From the NCBI GenBank assembly GCA_035529435.1, contig DATKWS010000070.1:1-24356 (forward strand): a stretch of DNA of 24,356 nucleotides. The letters are read 5' to 3'. The notes beneath the pieces are model-generated. The model ran no database searches and was not told where the DNA came from. It worked only from the letters and a program-made list of their open reading frames with translations. This document shows positions 1 to 8,886 of the stretch, one piece after another. A program made the position numbers and the translations under genes. Every line of letters begins with the position of its first letter. Position 1 is the stretch's first letter. The DNA comes from DATKWS01 sp035529435. Lineage in GTDB: Bacteria; Krumholzibacteriota; Krumholzibacteriia; Krumholzibacteriales; Krumholzibacteriaceae.

Positions 1-85
1 CGATCTCGGTCTCGGGAACCCCGTCGCCGCCGCCGCACGAGGCGAATACGATGAGAAGGGCGATCCACAGTGCTCTCTCGTTCAC
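1..85 (-). CDS. N-terminus of a lipoprotein, probably the periplasmic adaptor of the export operon (partial)
   Basis: The gene runs off the left edge of the window, so only about 28 residues are visible. A GTG start at 85 lies 8 nt after a purine-rich AGGGGG ribosome-binding site. The peptide begins MNERALWIALLIVFASCGGG, with a short n-region, a hydrophobic core and a lipobox F-A-S-C followed by a Gly/Asp-rich linker, which is a type II (lipoprotein) signal. It lies 105 nt after the tolC-like stop on the same strand and follows an ABC ATPase and an ABC permease. A membrane-fusion (HlyD/MacA-like) adaptor is therefore the expected product, but no adaptor domain is visible and this role is inference from context. 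Any other lipoprotein remains possible. Confidence 0.6.
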   Translation of the reverse strand, partial: MNERALWIALLIVFASCGGGDGVPETEI

Positions 86-93
86 GGTCTATT

Positions 94-99
94 CCCCCT
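94..99 (-). promoter_or_regulatory. Ribosome-binding site of the partial lipoprotein gene
   Basis: On the minus strand AGGGGG sits 8 nt before the GTG at 85. It is the reason for choosing that start and for calling the short edge fragment a real gene. Confidence 0.55.
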
Positions 100-190
100 G
101 TTCGATTCTCGCGTTCCGCTCATTGTTCGCGGGAACAACGGTCGCCGCCGGCATGGACGTCGGCCGTGCATACCGCGGCGGGACCATCCG

Positions 191-1702
191 TCACCGCTCC
201 GTTTTCACGCGCGGGACCACCGATTCGTTCCGCTCGAAGTCCCACAGAGACTGTATCTTGAGCTCCAGCAACGCCAGACGATAGTTGATCAGGGCCGATA
301 CTTCCTGCATCTTCTTTTCGGAAAGCTGGATTTGCTGAAGGTTCAGGTCCATGCTGGTGAGATCGCCGTTCTTGTATCTCTCGAGACTGATGTCGTAGGT
401 CAGCTGGGCGTTGCGCACGCTCTTGCGCGCTATATCGATCTGAATCGCCTGGTTCTGGAGATTCCGGTACGCCCTGCGTATATCGATGATGATGCCGCTG
501 CGCTCCTCATCGAGGCTCAGCTCGCCGGCGGCGATACCCGCCTCGACCGCTCTGATCGATGCCTTCTTCCGCCCCCAGTCCCAGAGCGGTATCTCGAGGG
601 AAACGGTGACCTGCTCGTCACGGTCCGGCGCATCGTAGATGTCGCCGAACCGTTCGTCGGTTCCGAACGATCCGTACGTGAGGTTGATGTTGCCCATGAA
701 TTCGTTCTGGGCCGAAGCGCGGGTCAGCTCCATACGCTGATTCTCGATATCGATCCTCCGCTGCTGCAGCTCCATCCGGTACTCCAGGCCGTGATCGAGC
801 GCCATCTGGAGATCCGTCGGCACGGGCTGGTACGAGATGTCCTCATTGATGGCGATCTCGTCGAATATCGATATTCCGATCAGTTCCTTGAAATGGTCGT
901 ACGAATTCTCCAGCGTAACCTGCGAATTCTGCATGTTTGCCCGTTTCGTCGCCAGGTCGACCTCCGACTGGTAGAACTCCTCCCGCTTCTCGAGGCCCGC
1001 ATCGACCTTGTTCTTCATGATCCCGTAACTGTTCTGCTGGTTCTCGAACGCCTCGATGTCGATCTCGAGCTGCATCTTGTTCCGGTACACGTCGAAGAAC
1101 GCCTCGGTCACCAGCTTCTCGAGCCGCAGCCGCTGTATGGCGTAACTCAGGTTGGCGTTCTCGTACTCGAGCTCGAGCCTGCGCAGATCGAGCTTCTTGC
1201 GGTTGTACGTGAATATCGGCTGATCGAAGCTGATCGACAGGTTGTTGCTGTACGTCCTGCTCCTCGAATCGGTATAGCCGGTATAGACATCCTGCCACAT
1301 GAACTGGTTGCGCAGCGTCAGCGTGCCGTCGGTCCACCGCAGCGGCTGCTCAACGATGAAGCCGGCCATCGATGTGGTGCTCTCGTTCCGGTACCACTGG
1401 GAGATGAGGGATTCGAACCGCCTGTCACGGGAGTAGCTGATCGGCGTCAAGTTGAGGCTGAACTGTGATTTCAGACCGGCACGCTGCGCGTTCAGCGATT
1501 CCCGGCTCCGTTCGAGGCTCAACTGGTAATGCTTGATCGTCGGGCTGTTGGCTATCGCGATATCGAGTGCGTCGCCGAGCGTGAGGGTCCGCTGGGCGGC
1601 CGCCGGGCCGGCCGGAATGAGTGCAACGCCGCAGGCCGCAGCCACAATCATCAGGTGCGTGCAGAACGCGTGCAGGCTCGTTATTCTCTTTATCATGTTC
1701 AT
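191..1702 (-). CDS. TolC-family outer-membrane efflux protein
   Basis: The 503-residue product is an outer-membrane channel of the TolC/OEP family, which forms a trimeric barrel and periplasmic alpha-helical tunnel and works with an inner-membrane pump and an adaptor. The ATG at 1702 overlaps the stop of the upstream permease gene as ATGA, which favours it over longer in-frame starts up to 1813. The first 36-37 residues form a signal peptide (hydrophobic MIVAAACGVALIPAG, cleavage near AAA-Q). The mature part opens with the typical TLGDALDIAIANSP segment and has two long Gln/Glu/Leu-rich helical hairpin halves, the usual OEP duplication, with tail residues such as LNLQQIQLSEKK. Length is normal for the family. 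The substrate is unknown, and coupling to the ABC proteins is inferred from operon position. Confidence 0.9.
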   Translation of the reverse strand: MNMIKRITSLHAFCTHLMIVAAACGVALIPAGPAAAQRTLTLGDALDIAIANSPTIKHYQLSLERSRESLNAQRAGLKSQFSLNLTPISYSRDRRFESLISQWYRNESTTSMAGFIVEQPLRWTDGTLTLRNQFMWQDVYTGYTDSRSRTYSNNLSISFDQPIFTYNRKKLDLRRLELEYENANLSYAIQRLRLEKLVTEAFFDVYRNKMQLEIDIEAFENQQNSYGIMKNKVDAGLEKREEFYQSEVDLATKRANMQNSQVTLENSYDHFKELIGISIFDEIAINEDISYQPVPTDLQMALDHGLEYRMELQQRRIDIENQRMELTRASAQNEFMGNINLTYGSFGTDERFGDIYDAPDRDEQVTVSLEIPLWDWGRKKASIRAVEAGIAAGELSLDEERSGIIIDIRRAYRNLQNQAIQIDIARKSVRNAQLTYDISLERYKNGDLTSMDLNLQQIQLSEKKMQEVSALINYRLALLELKIQSLWDFERNESVVPRVKTER

Positions 1703-4700
1703 CGTTTCACCCATTTCACCGCATCCGCGATCACCATCAGCCCGTTCGATTCGTTGGTCAACCGGACCGATGCCTCGCCACTCGAGAGATAGTAGGTGCC
1801 GAGGTAGTTCCACCCGTTTTCCGCCTCGTCGATGTCGAGGACCACATCATCGACGCCGTCATCGTGGGCGACCCCGAAATGGTACTGGCCGAGCTTGTCG
1901 CCCGAGCCCCGCCCCCACGGACGCCGTATCTTGCTGACGTAATAGTACACTTCATAGGTGCCGCTCTCCGGGATCGCAGCCGTCCACGAAGCCGGCATCC
2001 CGCCATCTCCCGCCTTGGTGTAGACGGCGGAGCGCACGTATGCGCCGAAGAAATCGGAATGGGTCACCGGCACCCATCTGTTATCGGGAAGATTCCAGAA
2101 ACGGAGACCCTCGTACTTCTCCTCATCACGTTCCGGCCGCTGCCGGAACCGCAGCCCGAGGAATCCGTGCGTCGGCTTGACGCCCCCATCGAATCCTTCG
2201 TCCTCGTTATCCACGATTATCTCGCCCGGCTCCACCACGCGCAGCGGCGTCTCGAGCACCCGCTCTCCGTCGAACAGCCGCGCCCGCTCATCGAGCTCGA
2301 ACTCGGCGAAGTCGGTCTGTAGCCCGACCGGGATATTTTTCGATACCAGCGTGCTCACGAGCATCATTCCCGGCTTGAAATCGACGACCATGCCGCACTC
2401 CTTGGTCTGGTCGCCCTGAAGGGAAATGATGCGCTCCGCGGTCGCTTCGTCCATGCCCCCCACCATCCCGAAGCGCCGCCGTCCCCCCGCGCGCAGGGTT
2501 ACACGGAGAAATCCGTCCACCGGCGCCGTGTTCGTTGCCGTGAATCTCACCTGGAACCTCGTCCGATCGCCGTCCATCACCTGGTACGAGGCGACTTTGC
2601 CCACCAGATAGGATGGCAGCTCACGGCCGCGGTACCACCGGTCTATGTACGGTTCAAGGTCGAATCCGTACCGCTCGCCCATATCCTGCATGAAATACCC
2701 CGTGTCGACGGTCTTGAAGCGGTTCCGCGCGATAAAGCCGGCCAGGTACGCGCGGAACTCGTCTCCACCGATCCGCTCCTGAAGCATGACGAACAGGTAT
2801 TGCCCCTTGGACTCCAGAACGCTGGAGAAGATATCACGCCGTTTGGGATCGGCGAGAATCTCCTCGAGGCTCTGCCCGCCGAGGGCGAGATTCGCCTTCT
2901 CCTCGCCGGTCAGCCCGATGAAGCTCTTGAGCACGGGATCGATTGGCTGCACGATCCGCCCGAGGATGAACGACTCCAGCGCCACGGCGAGTATCGGCAG
3001 TCGCTCGGAGCGGAGGTGCGTGACGAGGGTAAAGTAGCCGGGAAAGATATTGTAGTTGGCGGTCATCATGCCCATCCCGCGGCGCAGGCCGGTCTCCCGC
3101 TGTATGGTCCCCGCGATCGTCGATTGCACGAAGCCCTGAAACGCCCTGATCTGCTGCTCCCGGGGTGTTCTCTGCTCGCCGGGCTGGCGGCCGTGCCTCC
3201 GCGGACGATCCATGAAACGCCGGAAATCGGCCGCGGGGAGATTCGCGGCGCGCTCCGGCAGCAGTACCATCTCCGGCTGGACCGTTTCCCGGTGAATGGT
3301 CCACAGGCGTGGATAGCCGTAAAACTGGGCCGGCACCTCGAGCAGCGTCAGCCGGGAGAAGGGGTAGGACAACTCGAGCCGGCGCTCGTAATCGCCCTTG
3401 AGTTCCCGTATCAGCTCGGGGAGTGTATCGGCGATCGCCGATAGGTGCGGCGTGAACGCGTCGTGGCCGGTCCGCATGGCAATCGTGTAGGTGATCGAAT
3501 CGACCGTCACCGCGCGTGTTTCGTACTCGCCGATGCAGAGCGTGAGACCCGTCAGCGGCGTTTCCGGCGAAAACACGAACCTGCCGCCGCCCGGTGAGAC
3601 GGCCGCTCCCTGCGAGAGGGCGGTCAAAGCGCCGTCCGTCGAAACATCGAGTGAGAAAACGGTGAATTCACCGTCATGATGAATGGACCGGTCGGGGCTG
3701 AACGGCACGCACGGCGTCGGGTACCACAGGGTCTCCGGCGTCAGCAGCACGTACCCGGGAGTTATGAAACCGTACCGCTTGTCGACGCTGTAGAGGGCGA
3801 CCCTGTTGAGCTCCCCACGTTCCTTCTCGTCCACGTCGAGGTAACAGGCCGCATCATCGATCCCTCCCCGGTACGACAGCACCAGCGAGTCGATCCCCCC
3901 CGGCGCGAGCGGCCCGGGAGGCGTGATGCGTACCACATGCAGTTCCCGTTCGAAGGGAAGCCCGCCGCCGGCCTCGACCGAGGTCACCGCGAGCGCCGGA
4001 TTCAGGCTGAAACGGTAGTAATCGATCGGCCGGTCCGTTTCGTTCCGTACGGTTACGCGGGCCGCGCACCGTATCTCGGATCCATGGTGTTCGACATCCA
4101 GGTGACAACGCTTCATCGAGATGCGCGGCTCGCCGGCAAGCCGGCTGTCGAGGGAGCGCATCCCGTCGCGCAGCTTCGTTCCGTGGTCGAGGCGGCCCAG
4201 ATAGAGACCGCCGAGCGTGACGGCCGCGGCGGCGAATACAACGGTGAGCACCCTTGAAAGGCGTATCATGCCTCTCGACTGCGGCAGCCGCCTGAGGAGC
4301 GGCACGGTGGCGAGGATGCACGCGACGCCGAAAAAGAGGTACATGCCGCGTTGCAGCAGGATCCCGGCCGTATCGCCGAATCCAACGAATCCCGAATAGA
4401 GCATGGGGAAATGGAACGCCATGTAGTCGTAGATGAGATCAACGCGCGGGCCGAGGTAGATGAGCGCCGTCCCGATGTACCCGAGCAGCACGATCAGGGT
4501 GACCGCCTGGTTCCTGATGACCGCCATGAGGAGGAACGACACGCCCAATATGTACACGAGCGTCGGCAGGCTGATGAGGAACGGGTAGAACAGGTACGCA
4601 CGCAGCTCGACGGGCACGCCGGAGAAGACGCCGTTGAACACGAGCGCGATAACGAGCACCGCCACGTTGAGACCGCCGAACACGAGGAGTATCCCGATCG

Positions 4701-5040
4701 TTTTCCCGAGGATATAGTCGCCGTTCGACATCGACCGCATGTACACGACGTCCGTCGAGTCGAGCCTGCGATCCCGTTTCAGAAAATCGGAGGCGAGAAA
4801 CGACGCAACCACCGCCTGGGCGAGATTCAGAAGGATTACATTGAAATAGGGAATTCCCGAGGAGATGCTGCGGAACATCCACGGCACGTGGAACACATCG
4901 GTGTACATCGCGAGATTGACGAAGCCCAGGAGGCCCAGTGAGAGCAGCGCGAGGATGCGGAAAAACCAGCTTCTGAGGAGCGTTTTCACCTCGATCCGTG
5001 CAACGGTCCAGAGTGCATGGGATGAAAGTAACTGCTCCAT
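1699..5040 (-). CDS. ABC-2 type permease fused to an inactive M1-peptidase-like domain and a golvesin-type C-terminal domain
   Basis: The protein has 1113 residues. Residues 1-285 look like an ABC-2 permease with about seven membrane segments (near 27-46, 64-84, 113-138, 148-173, 179-197, 228-248, 262-282). Residues about 290-810 form an exported region resembling M1 aminopeptidases: an N-terminal beta part, then a helical part ending in the M1-like FDLEPYIDRWYRGRELPSY (793-811). The zinc HExxH is absent; its expected place reads AVALESFILGRI (685-696), so peptidase activity is unlikely. A beta domain follows, and the last ~170 residues match the golvesin/Xly-type domain (VDNEDEGF near 943-950, PESGTYEVYYYV at 1024-1035, ADAVKW at 1105-1110). 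ABC-2/M1 fusions are known in some bacteria; the added golvesin domain is the odd part. It lies 44 nt after the ATPase gene and overlaps the tolC-like start by 4 nt. It probably couples export to binding a surface or wall ligand (inference). Confidence 0.85.
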   Translation of the reverse strand: MEQLLSSHALWTVARIEVKTLLRSWFFRILALLSLGLLGFVNLAMYTDVFHVPWMFRSISSGIPYFNVILLNLAQAVVASFLASDFLKRDRRLDSTDVVYMRSMSNGDYILGKTIGILLVFGGLNVAVLVIALVFNGVFSGVPVELRAYLFYPFLISLPTLVYILGVSFLLMAVIRNQAVTLIVLLGYIGTALIYLGPRVDLIYDYMAFHFPMLYSGFVGFGDTAGILLQRGMYLFFGVACILATVPLLRRLPQSRGMIRLSRVLTVVFAAAAVTLGGLYLGRLDHGTKLRDGMRSLDSRLAGEPRISMKRCHLDVEHHGSEIRCAARVTVRNETDRPIDYYRFSLNPALAVTSVEAGGGLPFERELHVVRITPPGPLAPGGIDSLVLSYRGGIDDAACYLDVDEKERGELNRVALYSVDKRYGFITPGYVLLTPETLWYPTPCVPFSPDRSIHHDGEFTVFSLDVSTDGALTALSQGAAVSPGGGRFVFSPETPLTGLTLCIGEYETRAVTVDSITYTIAMRTGHDAFTPHLSAIADTLPELIRELKGDYERRLELSYPFSRLTLLEVPAQFYGYPRLWTIHRETVQPEMVLLPERAANLPAADFRRFMDRPRRHGRQPGEQRTPREQQIRAFQGFVQSTIAGTIQRETGLRRGMGMMTANYNIFPGYFTLVTHLRSERLPILAVALESFILGRIVQPIDPVLKSFIGLTGEEKANLALGGQSLEEILADPKRRDIFSSVLESKGQYLFVMLQERIGGDEFRAYLAGFIARNRFKTVDTGYFMQDMGERYGFDLEPYIDRWYRGRELPSYLVGKVASYQVMDGDRTRFQVRFTATNTAPVDGFLRVTLRAGGRRRFGMVGGMDEATAERIISLQGDQTKECGMVVDFKPGMMLVSTLVSKNIPVGLQTDFAEFELDERARLFDGERVLETPLRVVEPGEIIVDNEDEGFDGGVKPTHGFLGLRFRQRPERDEEKYEGLRFWNLPDNRWVPVTHSDFFGAYVRSAVYTKAGDGGMPASWTAAIPESGTYEVYYYVSKIRRPWGRGSGDKLGQYHFGVAHDDGVDDVVLDIDEAENGWNYLGTYYLSSGEASVRLTNESNGLMVIADAVKWVKR

Positions 5041-5084
5041 CGCGTTCCGATCCTTTCGGCTCGATTCGTGCCCCGGGCGGCCGC

Positions 5085-5993
<909 letters not shown>

Positions 5994-6022
5994 GACCGTG
6001 CCAGTATCCACTAGCCTCGTTG

Positions 6023-6052
6023 AATATTTCAAGGCGAAATAGCTGTTTTCAA
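6023..6052 (-). promoter_or_regulatory. Candidate sigma70 promoter of the export operon
   Basis: On the minus strand TTGAAA (6052-6047) is followed after 18 nt by AATATT (6028-6023), in an AT-rich patch within otherwise GC-rich DNA. A transcript would begin near 6016, about 23 nt before the ATG at 5993. The -10 matches only 4 of 6 positions, so this is a candidate only. Confidence 0.35.
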
Positions 6053-6065
6053 CGTTTAATTAATA

Positions 6066-6089
6066 CGCACAATAGGCCCTAATATTGCG
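6066..6089. other. Imperfect stem-loop between pstB and the export operon
   Basis: CGC plus AATA (6066-6068, 6071-6074) can pair with TATTGCG (6083-6089), with a 2-nt bulge and an 8-nt loop. No T-run follows on either strand, so it is not a standard terminator. It sits 174 nt past the pstB stop and could end or process the pst transcript, but this is weak. Apart from this and the promoter candidate I see no gene in 5994-6262. Confidence 0.25.
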
Positions 6090-6262
6090 TGAGGCGGCCC
6101 TTAGAGGGATTGTTAGTTGGACATCGGCTGAATTATTTGACCCTACGCGGACCGTCGAAACTCAACCCGTGCTCGAGGTGCCCCGCCCGGTTTCGTCGAA
6201 ATCCGACCTGTGCCGCCTTAATCCCGCCCGGAGCTCCGATGATACCGAACCACTGCTCTTTC

Positions 6263-7063
6263 TTAGCTGATTATCCCCTGTATGTATTCTCTTGTCATTT
6301 CTTTTTCGGGATGCTCGAAGACCCGCTCCGCCGGGCCGTGCTCGACGAGTTCGCCCATATAGAGGAATATCACATAGTCTGCAAGCCTTCTCGCCTGGCG
6401 GAGGATATGCGTGACGACGACTACGGTGTAGGAGTCCTTCAGCTCGATGAACCGTTCCTCGATGCGCTTGCTCGCCTGCGGGTCGAGGGCCGAGGTGGGC
6501 TCGTCGCACAGGATGATCTCCGGCTCCACTGCGAGGCCGCGGGCGAGGCAGAGCCGCTGCTGCTGGCCGACCGAGAGGCCGGACGCCGGCGCGTGCAGCC
6601 TGTCCTTGACCTCCTCCCACAGGCTCGATTCCCTCAGGTAGTGCTCGACGATGCGGTCGAGTTCCCTCCTCGCCCTGATCCCGTGGATCCTCGGCCCGTA
6701 GGCGATGTTGTCGTATATCGACATCGGCAGCGGAAAGGGCTTCTGCGAGAGCAGGCCCATCTTCTTGCGTATCCTCGTGACGTCGGCCCCCGGATCGTAG
6801 ATGTTCTCGCCGTCGACGAGGACCTCGCCCGAGATCCGCACGTCTTCGACGAGATCTATCAACCGGTTGAAGGATTTCAGCAGCGTCGTCTTGCCACACC
6901 CGCTGGGGCCGATGATCACCGTGATCCTCCTGTCGGGGATATCGACCGTGATGTTATCGAGCGCCCTGGTCCCCCCATAGTCCACGCTGAGGTTTCTCAC
7001 ACGTATGTGGGGTTGCCCAACCGATCCCGGTTCCATCTTCATCCTGTTTCCATCATTCATCAT
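6263..7063 (-). CDS. pstB: Phosphate ABC transporter ATP-binding protein PstB
   Basis: The 266-residue cytoplasmic ATPase energises the Pst importer. Motifs are Walker A GPSGCGKTT, PstB-type Q-loop LLSQKPFPLPMSIYDNIAYG, signature LSVGQQQRLCLARGLA, Walker B IILCDEPTSALDP and the H-loop VVTHILRQARR. The stretch GCGKTTLLKSFNRLIDL is the PstB-specific pattern. A strong AGGAGGGG ribosome-binding site 7 nt before the ATG at 7063 supports this start; about 18 residues precede the first domain strand. It is the last gene of rrf2-pstSCAB, 69 nt after pstA. No phoU follows, unlike many pst operons. Transport of another oxyanion cannot be excluded on ATPase sequence alone. Confidence 0.93.
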   Translation of the reverse strand: MMNDGNRMKMEPGSVGQPHIRVRNLSVDYGGTRALDNITVDIPDRRITVIIGPSGCGKTTLLKSFNRLIDLVEDVRISGEVLVDGENIYDPGADVTRIRKKMGLLSQKPFPLPMSIYDNIAYGPRIHGIRARRELDRIVEHYLRESSLWEEVKDRLHAPASGLSVGQQQRLCLARGLAVEPEIILCDEPTSALDPQASKRIEERFIELKDSYTVVVVTHILRQARRLADYVIFLYMGELVEHGPAERVFEHPEKEMTREYIQGIIS

Positions 7064-7132
7064 CTCGTGATCCCCTCCTGTGAATTCAGCACCTCGTCTC
7101 GCCGTGCCCTGCCGCTCCTTCGATGCCGCATC

Positions 7133-7984
7133 TCATCTCACCACGTGCTTCGTGAAGCGCCTCGTCAGGAGCCGAGAAACGAGACTGATGACGAGTATGA
7201 TCACCGTCAGCACGAGGGCCGACGCGTAGGCGCGCGCCTGCACCTCGGGAAAAGGGGTCGCGAGCTGGAAGAAGACGGCGAGCGGCAGCGTCGCGACGGG
7301 CTGCATGAGCGAGGTCGGCACGGAATCGGTGAATCCCGCCGTGAAGAGCACCGAGGCTGCATCCCCGATCCCCCTGCCGAACGCGATGAGAACGGCGGTC
7401 AGTATCCCGGGCAGCGCCTGGCGCACGACGACCCGAAAAGCGGTCTCCAACCTCGTCGAGCCGAGCGCGTACGAGGCCTCGAAGAGTTCGTCGGGAACCA
7501 TCCGCACTACCTCGTCCATCGCCCTGCTCATGATGGGGAGCACGAGAAGCGCGACGGCGATGATCCCGCCGAGGAGCGACGCCTTGAGACCGAAGAAGAG
7601 CATGATCGTGAAACCGAACGCTCCGTAGACAATCGACGGCACGCCCCATAGGACGTCGAGGGAGAACCTCGTGAAGGAGACGAGGCGGGACCGCTTGCGC
7701 GCGTAGACATTGAGATAGAAGACGATCGGTAGGCTGAGGGCGAGCGCGAGCAGTGTCGCGCCGCCGGCGAGACAGAGCGAGCCCGTGATTGCGTTCAGGA
7801 TCCCCCCCTCCCTGCCGAGGTAGTATCCGCCCTGCGGGGTCCGGGTCAGCATCGAGAGGCTCAGGGCTGGCAGCCCCTTCGCGATGATCGTGCCGAGGAT
7901 CAGCACGAGGATCAAGAGGATCAACAGCGCTGCGGCCGCCGCGAGCACCTTGAACACATTCTCCTGCAGCTTTCTCGAATCCAT
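7133..7984 (-). CDS. pstA: Phosphate ABC transporter permease PstA
   Basis: The inner-membrane subunit has 283 residues and about six membrane segments, beginning with a long hydrophobic stretch at residues 13-36. The family pattern includes the cytoplasmic EAA loop (EASYALGSTRLETAFRVVV) and the PstA-type GRGIGDAASVLFTAGF. The ATG at 7984 is chosen because it lies 1 nt after the pstC stop (TAG at 7988-7986). The longer reading from 8023 would run into pstC and adds only a hydrophilic extension. Together with PstC it forms the heterodimeric channel fed by PstS and driven by PstB. The near-zero gap to pstC indicates translational coupling. Confidence 0.92.
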   Translation of the reverse strand: MDSRKLQENVFKVLAAAAALLILLILVLILGTIIAKGLPALSLSMLTRTPQGGYYLGREGGILNAITGSLCLAGGATLLALALSLPIVFYLNVYARKRSRLVSFTRFSLDVLWGVPSIVYGAFGFTIMLFFGLKASLLGGIIAVALLVLPIMSRAMDEVVRMVPDELFEASYALGSTRLETAFRVVVRQALPGILTAVLIAFGRGIGDAASVLFTAGFTDSVPTSLMQPVATLPLAVFFQLATPFPEVQARAYASALVLTVIILVISLVSRLLTRRFTKHVVR

Positions 7985-7985
7985 C

Positions 7986-8873
7986 CTACCGTATTCCTCT
8001 CTCAACCCTGACCAGGAAAACACGAGCGGCGACGTTGACGGCGAGGACCGCGAGCATCAGGACGAGGGCGGCGAGCAGCAGGGCCGAATCGTAGAGCGGC
8101 ACCGAGAGCATCTCGCCGTACTTGTTCGCGATGAGGGCGGGTAGGGGGTATGCCGGGTCGAATACGGACGATGGGATCATGGCCACGTTACCCACGACCA
8201 TGAGAACGGCCATCGTCTCGCCGAAGGCCCTCGAGAGCCCGAGCACGATCGCGGCGAGCACGCCCGGCATGGCCTTACGCAGCACGACAAGCCTGATCGT
8301 CTGCCAGCACGTGGCCCCCAGGGCGAGGGAGACCTCCCTCATCTCCTGAGGCACCGACCTCAGGACCTCGATCGTGACGTGGATGATGATGGGGAAGATC
8401 ATGACGGCGAGCACAACGCCTCCCGCGAGCACGCTGTACCCGCTCGAGGAGACGCCGAAGAACGGGGCGATATGATTCTTTATCAGTGGCACCAGGATCA
8501 GCACGGCCCACACCCCGTAGACGACCGACGGTATCCCAGCGAGGAGATCGATCAGGGGCGCCGCCAGAGCCCGCAGCCTCCTGTGGGCGTACTCGGAGAG
8601 ATAGATCGAGGCGAGCAGGCAGAGCGGGATCGCAACGGCCGCAGCGACGGCCGTCACCCAGAGCGTCCCCATGATGAAGGGCAAGAGCCCGAACTCACCG
8701 CGCAGCGGATGCCACTCGCTCGAGAAGAGCAACTCCGACAGCGGCTTCAGGGAGAGAACGGAGCGCGAACTGACATAGAGCCCCAGTATCATCAGGAAGA
8801 CGATGAGGCCCGAGCAGAGGGTCACGATCAACATGCCCGCCCCGGCAAGTCGGTCTTTCAGCCTTCGTATCAT
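7986..8873 (-). CDS. pstC: Phosphate ABC transporter permease PstC
   Basis: The 295-residue inner-membrane protein has about six membrane segments and one periplasmic loop (residues about 35-60). The EAA loop (EVSLALGATCWQTIRLVVL) is followed by the PstC-type RAFGETMAVLMVVGN, and IPSVVYGVWAVLILVP lies in the mid-protein. Length is in the usual PstC range. The gene begins 13 nt after pstS and ends 1 nt before pstA, so it is in the same transcript. It pairs with PstA to form the translocation path. Phosphate is the expected substrate by family; the nearby sulfate-activation operon leaves room for another oxyanion. Confidence 0.93.
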   Translation of the reverse strand: MIRRLKDRLAGAGMLIVTLCSGLIVFLMILGLYVSSRSVLSLKPLSELLFSSEWHPLRGEFGLLPFIMGTLWVTAVAAAVAIPLCLLASIYLSEYAHRRLRALAAPLIDLLAGIPSVVYGVWAVLILVPLIKNHIAPFFGVSSSGYSVLAGGVVLAVMIFPIIIHVTIEVLRSVPQEMREVSLALGATCWQTIRLVVLRKAMPGVLAAIVLGLSRAFGETMAVLMVVGNVAMIPSSVFDPAYPLPALIANKYGEMLSVPLYDSALLLAALVLMLAVLAVNVAARVFLVRVERGIR

Positions 8874-8886
8874 CGTGCAACATCCG

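Noticed and set aside
332..1468. 378-residue plus-strand frame opposite the tolC-like gene
   Set aside because: Antisense shadow made of Leu/Val/Arg repeats; the minus-strand gene has a signal peptide and family pattern.
6066..6089. Rho-independent terminator for the pst operon
   Set aside because: The stem is bulged and no T-run follows on either strand; listed only as a weak stem-loop.
6089..7651. 520-residue plus-strand frame opposite pstB and pstA
   Set aside because: Covers two well-supported genes and their spacer in antisense; low-complexity charged C-terminus with no recognisable fold.
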